A stretch of DNA of 64,000 bases. Origin: Pseudomonadota bacterium (lineage in GTDB: Bacteria; Pseudomonadota; Gammaproteobacteria; Burkholderiales; Burkholderiaceae_E). Shown here piece by piece: positions 53,835-63,155 of the stretch (position 1 is its first letter; each line of letters opens with the position of its first letter). Below the pieces are notes generated by a model. The model saw only the letters and a list, made by a program, of their open reading frames with translations. It did no database searches and was not told the origin of the DNA. Location of the stretch: assembly GCA_963204785.1 (NCBI GenBank), contig CAUJHG010000007.1, positions 1 to 64,000 of the forward strand. The letters run 5' to 3'. A program made the translations under genes and the position numbers.

Positions 53835-53840
53835 TAAACT
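53835..53840 (+). promoter_or_regulatory. TAAACT -10-like hexamer next to the FAD-oxidase start
   Basis: TAAACT is followed by CGCCGG and the ATG at 53847, with no Shine-Dalgarno. The expected transcription start is at the start codon, as at 17192 and 50809. Confidence 0.45.
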
Positions 53841-53846
53841 CGCCGG

Positions 53847-55271
53847 ATGAACGCACCCGACATCACCGCGCTGCTCGCCGACCTTCGCGAGCGCTTCCAC
53901 GGGCGTCTGCTCGTCGACCCTGCCGACACCGCGCCCTTCCTCACCGACTGGCGCAAGCGCTACACCGGCCGCGCGCTCGCGGTCGCCCAGCCGGAATCCA
54001 CTGCCGACGTCGCGGCGGTGGTGCGCTGGTGCGCCGAGCACCGTGTCCCGCTGGTGCCGCAGGGGGGCAACACGGGCATGGTCGGCGCAGCCACCCCCGA
54101 CGACAGCGGCCGGGCGCTGGTGCTGTCGCTGGCGCGGATGAACCGCATCCGCGAAATCGACGTCGTGAACAACACGGCCACGGTCGAGGCCGGAGTGGTG
54201 CTCGCCAACCTGCAGCAGGCCGCCCGCGATGCGGGCCGGTTGTTCCCGCTGTCGCTCGCCGCCGAAGGCTCGTGCACGCTGGGCGGGAACCTGTCGACCA
54301 ACGCCGGTGGCGTGCAGGTGCTGCGCTACGGCAACACCCGCGAGCTCTGCCTGGGCCTGGAGGTGGTCACTCCTGCAGGCGAGGTCTGGAACGGCCTGCG
54401 CGGGCTGCGCAAGGACAACACCGGCTACGACCTGAAGCACCTGTTCATCGGCGCCGAGGGCACGCTCGGCGTGATCACCGCCGCAACGATGAAGCTGCAC
54501 CCGCTGCCGGCTGCGCAGGTCACGGCCTTCGCCGCGGTGCCCGACCCGCACGCCGCGCTGCGCCTGCTCGTGCTCGCGCAGAAGCGGCTGGCCGCATCGC
54601 TGACCGCCTTCGAGCTGATCAGCGACTACTGCATGCAGCTGGTGGAGCGGCACCTGCCGGGCAGGCGCCGCCCGCTGGCGGCTGCCTCGCCGTACTACGT
54701 GCTGCTGGAATCCTCCGACTTCGAGAGCGAGGCGCACGCGCACGAGCGCTTCGAGGCGCTGCTGGGCGAGGCGATGGAGGCCGGCGATGTCACCGACGCC
54801 GCGATCGCAGGCTCGATCGCGCAGTCGCAGGCCTTCTGGGCGATCCGCGAGAGCATCCCGGAGGCGCAGGCGCTCGAGGGCCGCAACATCAAGCAGGACA
54901 TCTCGGTGCCGATCTCCTCGATCGGCCGCTTCATCGACGAGACCATCACCACGATCGAGCGTGACTTCCCCGGTGTGCGCATGGTCGTCTTCGGCCACCT
55001 GGGCGACGGCAACCTGCACTACAACGTCTCGCCGGCACCGGGCGTGTCCCCCGATGCCTTCATGGCGAACGAGGCCGCGATCAACCACATCACCTACGAG
55101 GCGCTCGCCGCGCACCGTGGCTCGATCTCCGCCGAACACGGGCTGGGCCAGCTCAAGCCCGTCGAGAACGTGCGCTACAAGCCGGCGCTCGAGATCAGCC
55201 TGATGCGCACGGTCAAGGCAGCGCTGGATCCGCTGGGAATCATGAACCCCGGCAAGGTCCTGCCGATCTGA
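53847..55271 (+). CDS. FAD-linked oxidase (D-lactate / 2-hydroxyglutarate dehydrogenase-like)
   Basis: The 474-residue protein has a PCMH FAD-binding domain (VPLVPQGGNTGMVGAATPDDSGRALVLSL, GSCTLGGNLSTNAGGVQVLRYGNT, GTLGVITAATMKLHP) and an FAD-oxidase C-terminal domain ending SAEHGLGQLKPVENVRYK...LDPLGIMNPGKVLP. Metal-binding histidines lie in VFGHLGDGNLHYNVS. This matches the GlcD/D-2-hydroxyacid group. Substrate is open; D-2-hydroxyglutarate is plausible next to glutamate dehydrogenase. Confidence 0.9.
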   Translation: MNAPDITALLADLRERFHGRLLVDPADTAPFLTDWRKRYTGRALAVAQPESTADVAAVVRWCAEHRVPLVPQGGNTGMVGAATPDDSGRALVLSLARMNRIREIDVVNNTATVEAGVVLANLQQAARDAGRLFPLSLAAEGSCTLGGNLSTNAGGVQVLRYGNTRELCLGLEVVTPAGEVWNGLRGLRKDNTGYDLKHLFIGAEGTLGVITAATMKLHPLPAAQVTAFAAVPDPHAALRLLVLAQKRLAASLTAFELISDYCMQLVERHLPGRRRPLAAASPYYVLLESSDFESEAHAHERFEALLGEAMEAGDVTDAAIAGSIAQSQAFWAIRESIPEAQALEGRNIKQDISVPISSIGRFIDETITTIERDFPGVRMVVFGHLGDGNLHYNVSPAPGVSPDAFMANEAAINHITYEALAAHRGSISAEHGLGQLKPVENVRYKPALEISLMRTVKAALDPLGIMNPGKVLPI

Positions 55272-55364
55272 GCACCCGCCGCGACCCGGCCCGGATGGCT
55301 GCCGCGCCCCGGGTCCCGTGGTCGCGCCCACCTCGGGGCAGTCAGTCCCCACCTTCCGAGGAGC

Positions 55365-56645
<1,281 letters not shown>

Positions 56646-56718
56646 GCCGCGCGGCAGGCCCGGATCGGCACACGTCGATCCCGGGCCGATGCGCCGTCCG
56701 GTGCGGGACGGACGCCGA

Positions 56719-58758
56719 TCAGGCGCCGATCACCCCGCCATCGATCCGCCGGATCGCGACCGTGGCCGAGCGGGGCCGGCCGTCCGCCCGGAAGTCGGGC
56801 CAGTTCGACACACGTCGGGGATCGCGCGGATCGACGCCGGCATCGCCGGCCTCGCCGGGATGCTGGATGTTGACGAACATCGTGCGCGAGTCGGGCGTCA
56901 CGCACACGCCGGTGATCTCGGCGCCCCGCGGCCCCGTGAGGAAGCGTCGCGTCTCGCCGGTGGCCGGGTCCATCGCGAGCATCTGATTGTTTCCGTAGGC
57001 AGCGCGCCGGGCCCCGTCGACGTCCGCAGGCATGTCGGTGAGGATCCAGAGCACGCCCCGCGGATCGACCATCAGCCCATCGGGATTCGTGAACGGATCG
57101 CGCGCCGGCGCCGGGTCGGATCCGCCCAGCGAAGCCACCTCCCAGCGGAAGCTGGTGGCGGCGTGATCGCCGCCATCCTCGAACCAGCGCAGGAGGTGAC
57201 CGTGCGGATTCGGCGCACGAGGATTGGCAGCGTCGGCGCCCGGCCGTCCCGGCTGGCCGCGTGAGCGGTTCCCGGTCAGGGTGACGTAGACCGCCCCGGT
57301 GACCGGGTCGACCGCAGTCCACTCCGGGCGGTCCATCGGCGTGGCGCCGACGAGGTCGGCGGCCTGGCGGGTGCGGATCAGCACCTCGGCCTGCGATGCG
57401 AAGCCGTTGGCCGCGGTCAGCCCGCCGCGGCCGTGCACCAGTTCGAGCCAGCGCCCCGTCCCGTCCGCATCGAAGCGGGCGACGTACAGCGTACCCTCGT
57501 CGAGCAGATCCCGGTTCGCCGCGCGATCCGAAGGGTTCCAGGGCCTGGCGGTGACGAACTTGTACAGGTACTCGAAGGCCTGGTCGTCCCCCATGTAGAA
57601 GGCGACACAGCCGCTGCGGCAGATCGCGGGCGCCGCCCCTTCCTGCTTCTTGCGGCCGAGCGCGGTGCGCTTGACCGGCGCCGCCTGCGGATCGTAGGGA
57701 TCGATCTCGACCACCCAGCCGAAACGGTTGGCCTCGTTCGGATGGCGTGCGAGGTCGAAGCGCGGATCGACCCGCCCCCACAGGCTGTAGTCGTTGCCGG
57801 CGGACAGGCCATAGCGCGCCTCGTCCGGCGTGGGGGTCTCGCGGCCGCGGAAGAAGAAGTTGAAGTTCTCCTCGCAGCTCAGGTAGGTGCCCCATGGCGT
57901 CCAGCCGTGGGCGCAGTTGGCGAAGGTGCCGCGCACGCCGAGCCCCTGCGGGTCTGCAGCGGTGCGCATCCAGGGATGGCCGGCGGCCGGACCCGAGATC
58001 CGCATCGGCGTGTCGCCGTGGATCCGGCGCGCAAAGCGCGAAGGCGAGACGACGCTCCAGCCGGCAGGGCCGCGGCGCACCTCGATCACCGACACGCCCA
58101 GCGCGTGCTGCGCCTTGCGCACCTTCCCGATCGACCAGTCCGCAAGGTGGTCGGGGAACAGCGTGCCGTAGTCCGGATACTCATGGTTCGTCGCCAGCAG
58201 CCCGTGCCGGGACGAAGCGTCGGACGCAGGACGCGCGGCCGGGCCCTCGAAGGCGACGCGCGGCAACGGGAAGAAGGCCATGCCGTCGTGGTGCGTGCCC
58301 GACTGCAGGGCCTGCTCGTCGGCGGTGTTCGATGCGTCGAAGCGGAAGGCCGGCTGGCCGCGCACATCTCCGATCGGGTCGCCCCAGCGGATCAGCACCT
58401 GCGCCCGATACCCATCGGGGACGCGCACCGCGTCCTCGTGGGAGACCGGAACCGGTGCGAAGCCCAGTCGCGACGCGGCACCTGCCGGCGCGGCGGATGC
58501 AGGACGGCCATCGGAGGAGCTCCCCGGAAACCGCGGACCTGGATCAGGCCCTGTCATCACGCCCGAAGCGCAGCCGGTGAGCCCCAGCAGCGACGCGAGC
58601 CCGCCCGCTGCGCCCGGGCCGAGCGCCCCGGCGCCGGCAACCGACGCGGCAAGCTGCCCGACGAAGCCACGCCGCGCCCGCGAGGCGATCACCTCGCCGA
58701 TCGGGCTTGCCGGACTGGGATTGGCGACGGATTCGGACCGATGGAAGAAGCGGCTCAT
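56719..58758 (-). CDS. PhoX family alkaline phosphatase (DUF839, Tat-exported)
   Basis: The 679-residue protein has a Tat-like signal (ARRGFVGQLAASVAGAGAL, with a lipobox-like LTGCASG after it). The PhoX beta-propeller follows: GLLATNHEYPD, GTFANCAHGWTPWGTYLSCEENFNFFF, NRFGWVVEIDP, NPDGLMVDPRGVLWILTDM and RRFLTGPRGAEITGVCVTPDSRTMFVNIQHPGE. PhoX enzymes hydrolyse organic phosphates using Ca2+ and Fe3+ in the periplasm or outside. No Pho box was recognised upstream. Confidence 0.92.
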   Translation of the reverse strand: MSRFFHRSESVANPSPASPIGEVIASRARRGFVGQLAASVAGAGALGPGAAGGLASLLGLTGCASGVMTGPDPGPRFPGSSSDGRPASAAPAGAASRLGFAPVPVSHEDAVRVPDGYRAQVLIRWGDPIGDVRGQPAFRFDASNTADEQALQSGTHHDGMAFFPLPRVAFEGPAARPASDASSRHGLLATNHEYPDYGTLFPDHLADWSIGKVRKAQHALGVSVIEVRRGPAGWSVVSPSRFARRIHGDTPMRISGPAAGHPWMRTAADPQGLGVRGTFANCAHGWTPWGTYLSCEENFNFFFRGRETPTPDEARYGLSAGNDYSLWGRVDPRFDLARHPNEANRFGWVVEIDPYDPQAAPVKRTALGRKKQEGAAPAICRSGCVAFYMGDDQAFEYLYKFVTARPWNPSDRAANRDLLDEGTLYVARFDADGTGRWLELVHGRGGLTAANGFASQAEVLIRTRQAADLVGATPMDRPEWTAVDPVTGAVYVTLTGNRSRGQPGRPGADAANPRAPNPHGHLLRWFEDGGDHAATSFRWEVASLGGSDPAPARDPFTNPDGLMVDPRGVLWILTDMPADVDGARRAAYGNNQMLAMDPATGETRRFLTGPRGAEITGVCVTPDSRTMFVNIQHPGEAGDAGVDPRDPRRVSNWPDFRADGRPRSATVAIRRIDGGVIGA

Positions 58759-58825
58759 GATGCGATCGCAGGCTGCGCGGATGTGGCCGGAACCATCCTA
58801 CCGCCACGGCGCGCGCGACGCAGCG

Positions 58826-59530
58826 CTACAGCCCCAGGTAGGCTTCGCGCACCCGCGGATCGTCCAGCAGGTCCGCACCGCGGCCCTCGAGCACCATGCT
58901 GCCGTTCTCGAGCACGTAGGCGCGGTCGGCGAGCTTCAGGGAAGCCGCAACGTTCTGCTCGACCAGCAGCACGGTCATGCCTTCGGCGTGCAGGGCGCGG
59001 ATCGCGGCGAAGACTTCCTGGACCACCGAGGGCGCCAGCCCCAGCGAAGGCTCGTCGAACATGATCAGACGCGGCTGGCCCATCAGGCTGCGGCCGATCG
59101 CGAGCATCTGCTGCTCGCCTCCCGACAGCGTGCCGGCGAGCTGCCCGGCACGCTCGCGCAGCCGCGGGAACATGCCGAAGACCTTGTCGAGCGTTGCGCG
59201 TGCATGGTCCTTCGCGCGCGGCAGCATCGCCCCGACCTCGAGGTTCTCGAGCACGGTCATCGACGGGAAGATCTGCCGTCCTTCGGCGACCTGGCCGACG
59301 CCCAGGTTGCACACCAGATGGCTCGGCAGTCCGGCGATCTCGTGGTCCGCGAAGCGGATCGATCCCGCACGCGGCCTGAGCACTCCGCCGATCGCGCGGA
59401 TCAGCGAGGTCTTGCCTGCGCCATTGGCGCCGACGATCGCGACGATCTGGTTGGCGCCCACCTCGAGCGAGACGCGATCGAGCGCCTGTGCGTCACCGTA
59501 GAAGACCGAGAGGTCGCGCACCGAGAGCAT
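58826..59530 (-). CDS. livF: Branched-chain amino-acid-type ABC transporter ATPase LivF
   Basis: The 234-residue ATPase has Walker A GANGAGKTS, signature LSGGEQQMLAIGRSL, Walker B LIMFDEPSLGLAP and VEQNVAASL, diagnostic of LivF. It starts 2 bases after the livG stop and closes the livHMGF run. Confidence 0.95.
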   Translation of the reverse strand: MLSVRDLSVFYGDAQALDRVSLEVGANQIVAIVGANGAGKTSLIRAIGGVLRPRAGSIRFADHEIAGLPSHLVCNLGVGQVAEGRQIFPSMTVLENLEVGAMLPRAKDHARATLDKVFGMFPRLRERAGQLAGTLSGGEQQMLAIGRSLMGQPRLIMFDEPSLGLAPSVVQEVFAAIRALHAEGMTVLLVEQNVAASLKLADRAYVLENGSMVLEGRGADLLDDPRVREAYLGL

Positions 59531-59532
59531 CC

Positions 59533-60297
59533 TCAGACCTCCTCGGCACCGAGATAGCTGTGCAGCACCTTCGGATCACGCGTGACCTCGACCGGCGTCC
59601 CCCGGGAGATGATCTCTCCGTGGTGCAGCACATAGACACGCTGCGCAAGCGCCATCACCGCGCGCATCACGTGCTCGATGAGCAGGATGGTGATGCCGGA
59701 ATCGGCGTTGAGCCGCTTGAAGGCGGCGACCATCTCGTCGGTCTCGGTAGGCCGCAGCCCGGCCATGACCTCGTCGAGCAGCAGGAGCCTGGGCTGGGTG
59801 GCCAGCGCGCGCGCAACCTCGAGCCGCTTGCGATCGGGAAGCGTGAGGCTCGAGGCGGAGCGATCGCGCAGTTCCCACATGTTCAGCGCGCGCAGCGCGG
59901 CGCCGGCGCGCGCCCGGGCGAGTCCGGTGTCGCGCGTCCCCCGGAACCCTCCGACCATCGCGTTCTCGAGCACGGACATGTCCGCAAAGGGCTGAACGAT
60001 CTGGAAGGTGCGACCGATGCCTGCAGCGCAGACCTGGTCGGGCCGCAGCCCCGCGATGTCCCTGCCCGCGAAGCGGATCGCGCCGCTGTCGGGGACGAGC
60101 GCCCCCGCGATCAGGTTGAACAGCGTCGTCTTGCCCGCACCGTTGGGGCCGATCAGCGCGACGATCTCGCCCTCGCGCACCTCCAGCGACGCATCCGAGA
60201 CCGCCTTGAGCCCGCGAAAGCTCCTGGACACACGATCGACCGCCAGCAGCGGTGCCGCGACAGGTGCAGGATCGTTCCCACGGACTGCGCTCGCCAT
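59533..60297 (-). CDS. livG: Branched-chain amino-acid-type ABC transporter ATPase LivG
   Basis: The 254-residue ATPase starts at ATG 60297 (MASAVRGNDPAPVAAPLLAVDRVSRSFRGL). It has Walker A GPNGAGKTT, Walker B LLLLDEVMAGLRPTE and IEHVMRAVM. The expected signature LSGGQ is replaced by LTLPDRKRLEVARAL, a form seen in some LivG proteins. It is 2 bases downstream of livM. The open frame upstream of 60297 is antisense noise inside livM. Confidence 0.93.
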   Translation of the reverse strand: MASAVRGNDPAPVAAPLLAVDRVSRSFRGLKAVSDASLEVREGEIVALIGPNGAGKTTLFNLIAGALVPDSGAIRFAGRDIAGLRPDQVCAAGIGRTFQIVQPFADMSVLENAMVGGFRGTRDTGLARARAGAALRALNMWELRDRSASSLTLPDRKRLEVARALATQPRLLLLDEVMAGLRPTETDEMVAAFKRLNADSGITILLIEHVMRAVMALAQRVYVLHHGEIISRGTPVEVTRDPKVLHSYLGAEEV

Positions 60298-60299
60298 GC

Positions 60300-61310
60300 T
60301 CAGTGCCCCCGCGTGAACCCGAACCGCCTCGCGATTCCCGGCCACATGCCGTGCGGCATGAACATGATCGACAGCCCGAGCGCCGCGCCGTAGAGCACCT
60401 GCTTGATGCCGGGAATCTCCCAGCCGAACGACGCCAGCATGCCGTTGAGACTCTCCGAGAGCAGCGTGAGAACCGCCGCGCCCAGCACCGGCCCGAACAG
60501 CGTGCCCACCCCGCCGATGATCGGCGCGAGGATGATCTCGATCGAGCGGCCCATGTTGAAGACCTCGGCCGGGAACAGGTTGTTGTAGTAGAAGGCGAAG
60601 AAGACCCCGGCGAGCGCGGTCAGCGCAGCCGAGATCTGCACTGCGATCATCTTCACGCGGAAGGCATCGACCCCTGCGGCACGCGCCGCCTGCTCGTTGT
60701 CGCGGATCGCGCGGAAGTAGTAGCCCAGCCGGCTGCGCAGCAGCCAGGCCGACAGCACGAAGGCGCCCGTCGCAAGGGCGAGCGCGAGGTAGTAGAACAT
60801 CACCGGCCCGCCCCGCAGGTTCCAGAGATCCGCCTGGTCCTGCTGCACCACCTTCAGGAAGAAGCCGCCGGACCCGCCGACCCAGTCGATGTGATCGAAG
60901 GCGATGCGCGTGAACTCCGCGAAGGCGATCGTCAGCAGTGCGAAGTAGGTGCCCGAGATGCCGAAGCGAAAGGCCAGCCAGCCGACCACGCTCGCTGCTG
61001 CCACGCAGGCAGCCACGGCTGCGAAGAGCCCCAGCCACGGCGACACCGCGAAATGCTGGTACAGCGCCGCCGAAGTGTAGGCGCCCAGCCCGACGTACAG
61101 CGCATGCCCGAGCGACAGCTGCCCGGCAAAGCCCATCATCACGTTCCAGGCCTGTCCGACGAAGGCGAAATACAGCACCAGGATCAGCACCGACAGCAGG
61201 TAGCGGTCGGTGACGAAGGCCGGTGCGGCCAGCAGCACCGCGAGCAGGCCGAACAGGCCGAGCCGCGCGCGCAGCGGCGACTCGGTGAAGACAGCGACCA
61301 GATCCCTCAT
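60300..61310 (-). CDS. livM: Branched-chain amino-acid-type ABC transporter permease LivM
   Basis: The 336-residue permease starts at ATG 61310, overlapping the livH stop by 4 bases. It shows many spans, with the conserved WNVMMGFAGQLSLGHALYVGLGAYTSA and [33 protein letters not shown], then IIGGVGTLFGPVLGAAVLTLLSE. It forms the channel with LivH. Confidence 0.95.
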   Translation of the reverse strand: MRDLVAVFTESPLRARLGLFGLLAVLLAAPAFVTDRYLLSVLILVLYFAFVGQAWNVMMGFAGQLSLGHALYVGLGAYTSAALYQHFAVSPWLGLFAAVAACVAAASVVGWLAFRFGISGTYFALLTIAFAEFTRIAFDHIDWVGGSGGFFLKVVQQDQADLWNLRGGPVMFYYLALALATGAFVLSAWLLRSRLGYYFRAIRDNEQAARAAGVDAFRVKMIAVQISAALTALAGVFFAFYYNNLFPAEVFNMGRSIEIILAPIIGGVGTLFGPVLGAAVLTLLSESLNGMLASFGWEIPGIKQVLYGAALGLSIMFMPHGMWPGIARRFGFTRGH

Positions 61311-62173
61311 CGGCGCGAGAACAGCCCCTGCGGCCTGAACGCAAGCACAAGGATCAGCAGGGCAAAGGAGAACATGCTCTTCATCGAGGGCGCGATCAGG
61401 ATCCCGGCCACCGACTCGGAGACGCCGATCAGCACGCCCCCCGCGAGCGCGCCGACCATCGAACCGAGCCCGCCGATGATCACGATCACGAAGGCAAGCA
61501 GCGTGAAGGCCGGGCCCGAGGCAGGAGTCACGTCCATCAGCAGCGTCAGCAGGCACCCGGCAATGCCCAGGCAGGCTGCGCCCAGGCCGAAGGTCAGCCC
61601 GTACAGGTGCTTGACGTTGAGCCCGACGATCTGTGCGCCGAGCAGGTTGTCCGCGCAGGCGCGAATCCCCTTGCCGAAGGACGTGAAGCGGAAGATCGCG
61701 AACAGCCCTGCGCTGCACAGCAGGGCGACCCCAGCGCAGATCACGCGCACCTTGTCGATCAGCAGCGGCCCGAGCTCGTAGGAATCCAGCGCGTAGTCCA
61801 CCTGGACGTTGCGCGCATCGGGCCCGAAGACCAGCAGCAATCCGTTGACCATGATCAGCGCGACCGCCATCAGCAGCATGAACTGCGAGTGCTCCGGGCG
61901 GTCGATGAAGCGATTGATCAGTCCGCGCTGCAGCGCGTAGCCGAAGACGAAGAAGGCCGCACCCACCGGCAGCAGCATCCAGAGCGGATCGGCACCGTAG
62001 AGCGTGAAGGCGACGATCGCCATGTACATCGCGATCGCCATCATCTCGCCGTGCGCGAAGTTGACGATGCGCACCACGCCGTAGATCACCGACAGACCCA
62101 GGGCCATCAGGCCATAGACCAGCCCGGTCAGCAGACCGCCGGTGATGATATTGACGATGGTTTCGAGGGGCAT
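61307..62173 (-). CDS. livH: Branched-chain amino-acid-type ABC transporter permease LivH
   Basis: The 288-residue permease starts at ATG 62173 (MPLETIVNIITGGLLTGLVYGLMALGLSVIYGV). It has RIVNFAHGEMMAIAMYMA and SFGKGIRACADNLLGAQIVGLNVKHLY, then FVIVIIGGLGSMVGALAGGVLIG. The frame continues upstream to 62263 without family support. A terminator-like hairpin separates it from the PEP-CTERM gene, so livH may start its own transcript. Confidence 0.95.
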   Translation of the reverse strand: MPLETIVNIITGGLLTGLVYGLMALGLSVIYGVVRIVNFAHGEMMAIAMYMAIVAFTLYGADPLWMLLPVGAAFFVFGYALQRGLINRFIDRPEHSQFMLLMAVALIMVNGLLLVFGPDARNVQVDYALDSYELGPLLIDKVRVICAGVALLCSAGLFAIFRFTSFGKGIRACADNLLGAQIVGLNVKHLYGLTFGLGAACLGIAGCLLTLLMDVTPASGPAFTLLAFVIVIIGGLGSMVGALAGGVLIGVSESVAGILIAPSMKSMFSFALLILVLAFRPQGLFSRR

Positions 62174-62265
62174 GGACAGCGCGCGACTATCGACCAGCGC
62201 GCGACGATACAGGAAATCGGGGACGACAACCAACAGGGCGCCTGCGCCGGCCGGCGCGCACAAAC

Positions 62266-62292
62266 GAGGACCGCCCCTGACGGGGCGGCCTC
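62266..62292 (-). terminator. Terminator-like hairpin after the PEP-CTERM gene
   Basis: On the minus strand CCGCCCC-GTCA-GGGGCGG forms a perfect 7-bp stem, extended by GAGG/CCTC with one bulge, followed by GTTTGTG. It lies about 80 bases after the PEP-CTERM stop and before livH, so it probably isolates the PEP-CTERM gene from the transporter genes. Confidence 0.6.
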
Positions 62293-62371
62293 GGTGAAGC
62301 TTCGCGACGCAGTCGGGCTGGCTGCGTGCAGAACTTCCTCGCCCCGGACCGGAGTCCGGAGCGATTCCGGT

Positions 62372-62983
62372 TCAACGGCTGCGACGCCGCCGCGCGATGG
62401 CGAGGCCGACCGCGCCCAGACCGAAGAGGGCGAGCATCGAGGGCTCCGGGACCTGCGCGACGGCGAGCGGGCCGGGGTCATCGAAAGACGGTGGCGGAGG
62501 AGTCTCGGGGAGCAACCCGGGACGCGGCGGCTCCGATGGCACTGTGGCGGGCGGCGTGTCACCACCGCCAGCCAGGACAGGTGCATTGCCCCCCCCATCG
62601 AGGGTCGATCCGACCTCCTCGGGGCAGGCCACCGCTCGCGTGATCACCTGCGGCTGCGGCGGAGCAGTGACGGCCGCCGCTCCGCCCGGCCCCCTGCGCG
62701 GCCGGCCATTTGCGGCCACCAGGCGTTCACCGGAACTTGCAGGCTCGACCACCACCGGTGCCTGCGTCGGCGCCGGGAGTACCTCGGTGACGTAGCAAAT
62801 CCGCGGCGGCGGCGGCGCGGTACCGATCGTCGGAGCCGGCGCGGTCACCGGCCCAGGAGCCGGAGCCCCAGCGGTGCGGCGCGGGCGGTTGTCCGCGCCC
62901 GCGGCCAGCGCATCGACCGTCATCGTGGCCGTGAGCGTGGCGACCAGGAGAACAAGCGGGAGGGATTTCGATCTGGTTTTCAT
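62372..62983 (-). CDS. PEP-CTERM sorting-signal protein, proline-rich
   Basis: The 203-residue protein has a Sec signal (LPLVLLVATLTATMTVDALA), a Pro/Ala/Gly-rich body with two cysteines (ICYVTEV, VACPEEV), and a C-terminal VPEPSMLALFGLGAVGLAIARRRRSR tripartite signal. That signal (PEP motif, hydrophobic span, basic tail) is the substrate tag for exosortase. The mature product should be released or attached to the cell surface/exopolysaccharide. AAGGAG precedes the ATG and a sigma-54-type promoter lies at 63011-63026. No exosortase is in the window. Confidence 0.88.
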   Translation of the reverse strand: MKTRSKSLPLVLLVATLTATMTVDALAAGADNRPRRTAGAPAPGPVTAPAPTIGTAPPPPRICYVTEVLPAPTQAPVVVEPASSGERLVAANGRPRRGPGGAAAVTAPPQPQVITRAVACPEEVGSTLDGGGNAPVLAGGGDTPPATVPSEPPRPGLLPETPPPPSFDDPGPLAVAQVPEPSMLALFGLGAVGLAIARRRRSR

Positions 62984-63010
62984 GGGCGCTCCTTTCTTGC
63001 CGGAAATACT

Positions 63011-63026
63011 CGCAAGATCCTTGCCA
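63011..63026 (-). promoter_or_regulatory. Sigma-54 (-24/-12) promoter of the PEP-CTERM gene
   Basis: On the minus strand TGGCAA-GGATC-TTGCG matches the RpoN consensus TGGCAC-N5-TTGC(A/T). GG and GC are exactly 10 bases apart, as required. The expected start near 63000 leaves about 16 bases to the ATG, including AAGGAG. PEP-CTERM genes in floc-forming betaproteobacteria are known to be controlled by RpoN with the PrsK/PrsR system, so the match is biologically sensible. Confidence 0.65.
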
Positions 63027-63103
63027 GACCTCCAAACTCATTGATTTTTAAAGGAAAGCGCGTTTGCACCAGGAAAAACGTGCGTCCGATGGTCAGAAAT
63101 TCC

Positions 63104-63138
63104 GACGCCAAGGATGTCACATTTCGGTCCTTGGCGTC
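63104..63138 (-). terminator. Stem-loop after the binding-protein gene
   Basis: GACGCCAAGGA and TCCTTGGCGTC form a perfect 11-bp stem around a 13-base loop. It starts 17 bases after the binding-protein stop. The following minus-strand bases (GGAATTTCTGACC) are only weakly T-rich. It may end that transcript or protect its 3' end, as stem-loops after binding-protein genes often do. Confidence 0.55.
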
Positions 63139-63155
63139 AGCGCGAACACGACCCG

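Noticed and set aside
59533-61350. 605-codon frame joining livG to upstream sequence
   Set aside because: Only the part from ATG 60297 matches LivG; the rest is antisense-like or out-of-frame reading of livM, which has full permease motifs.
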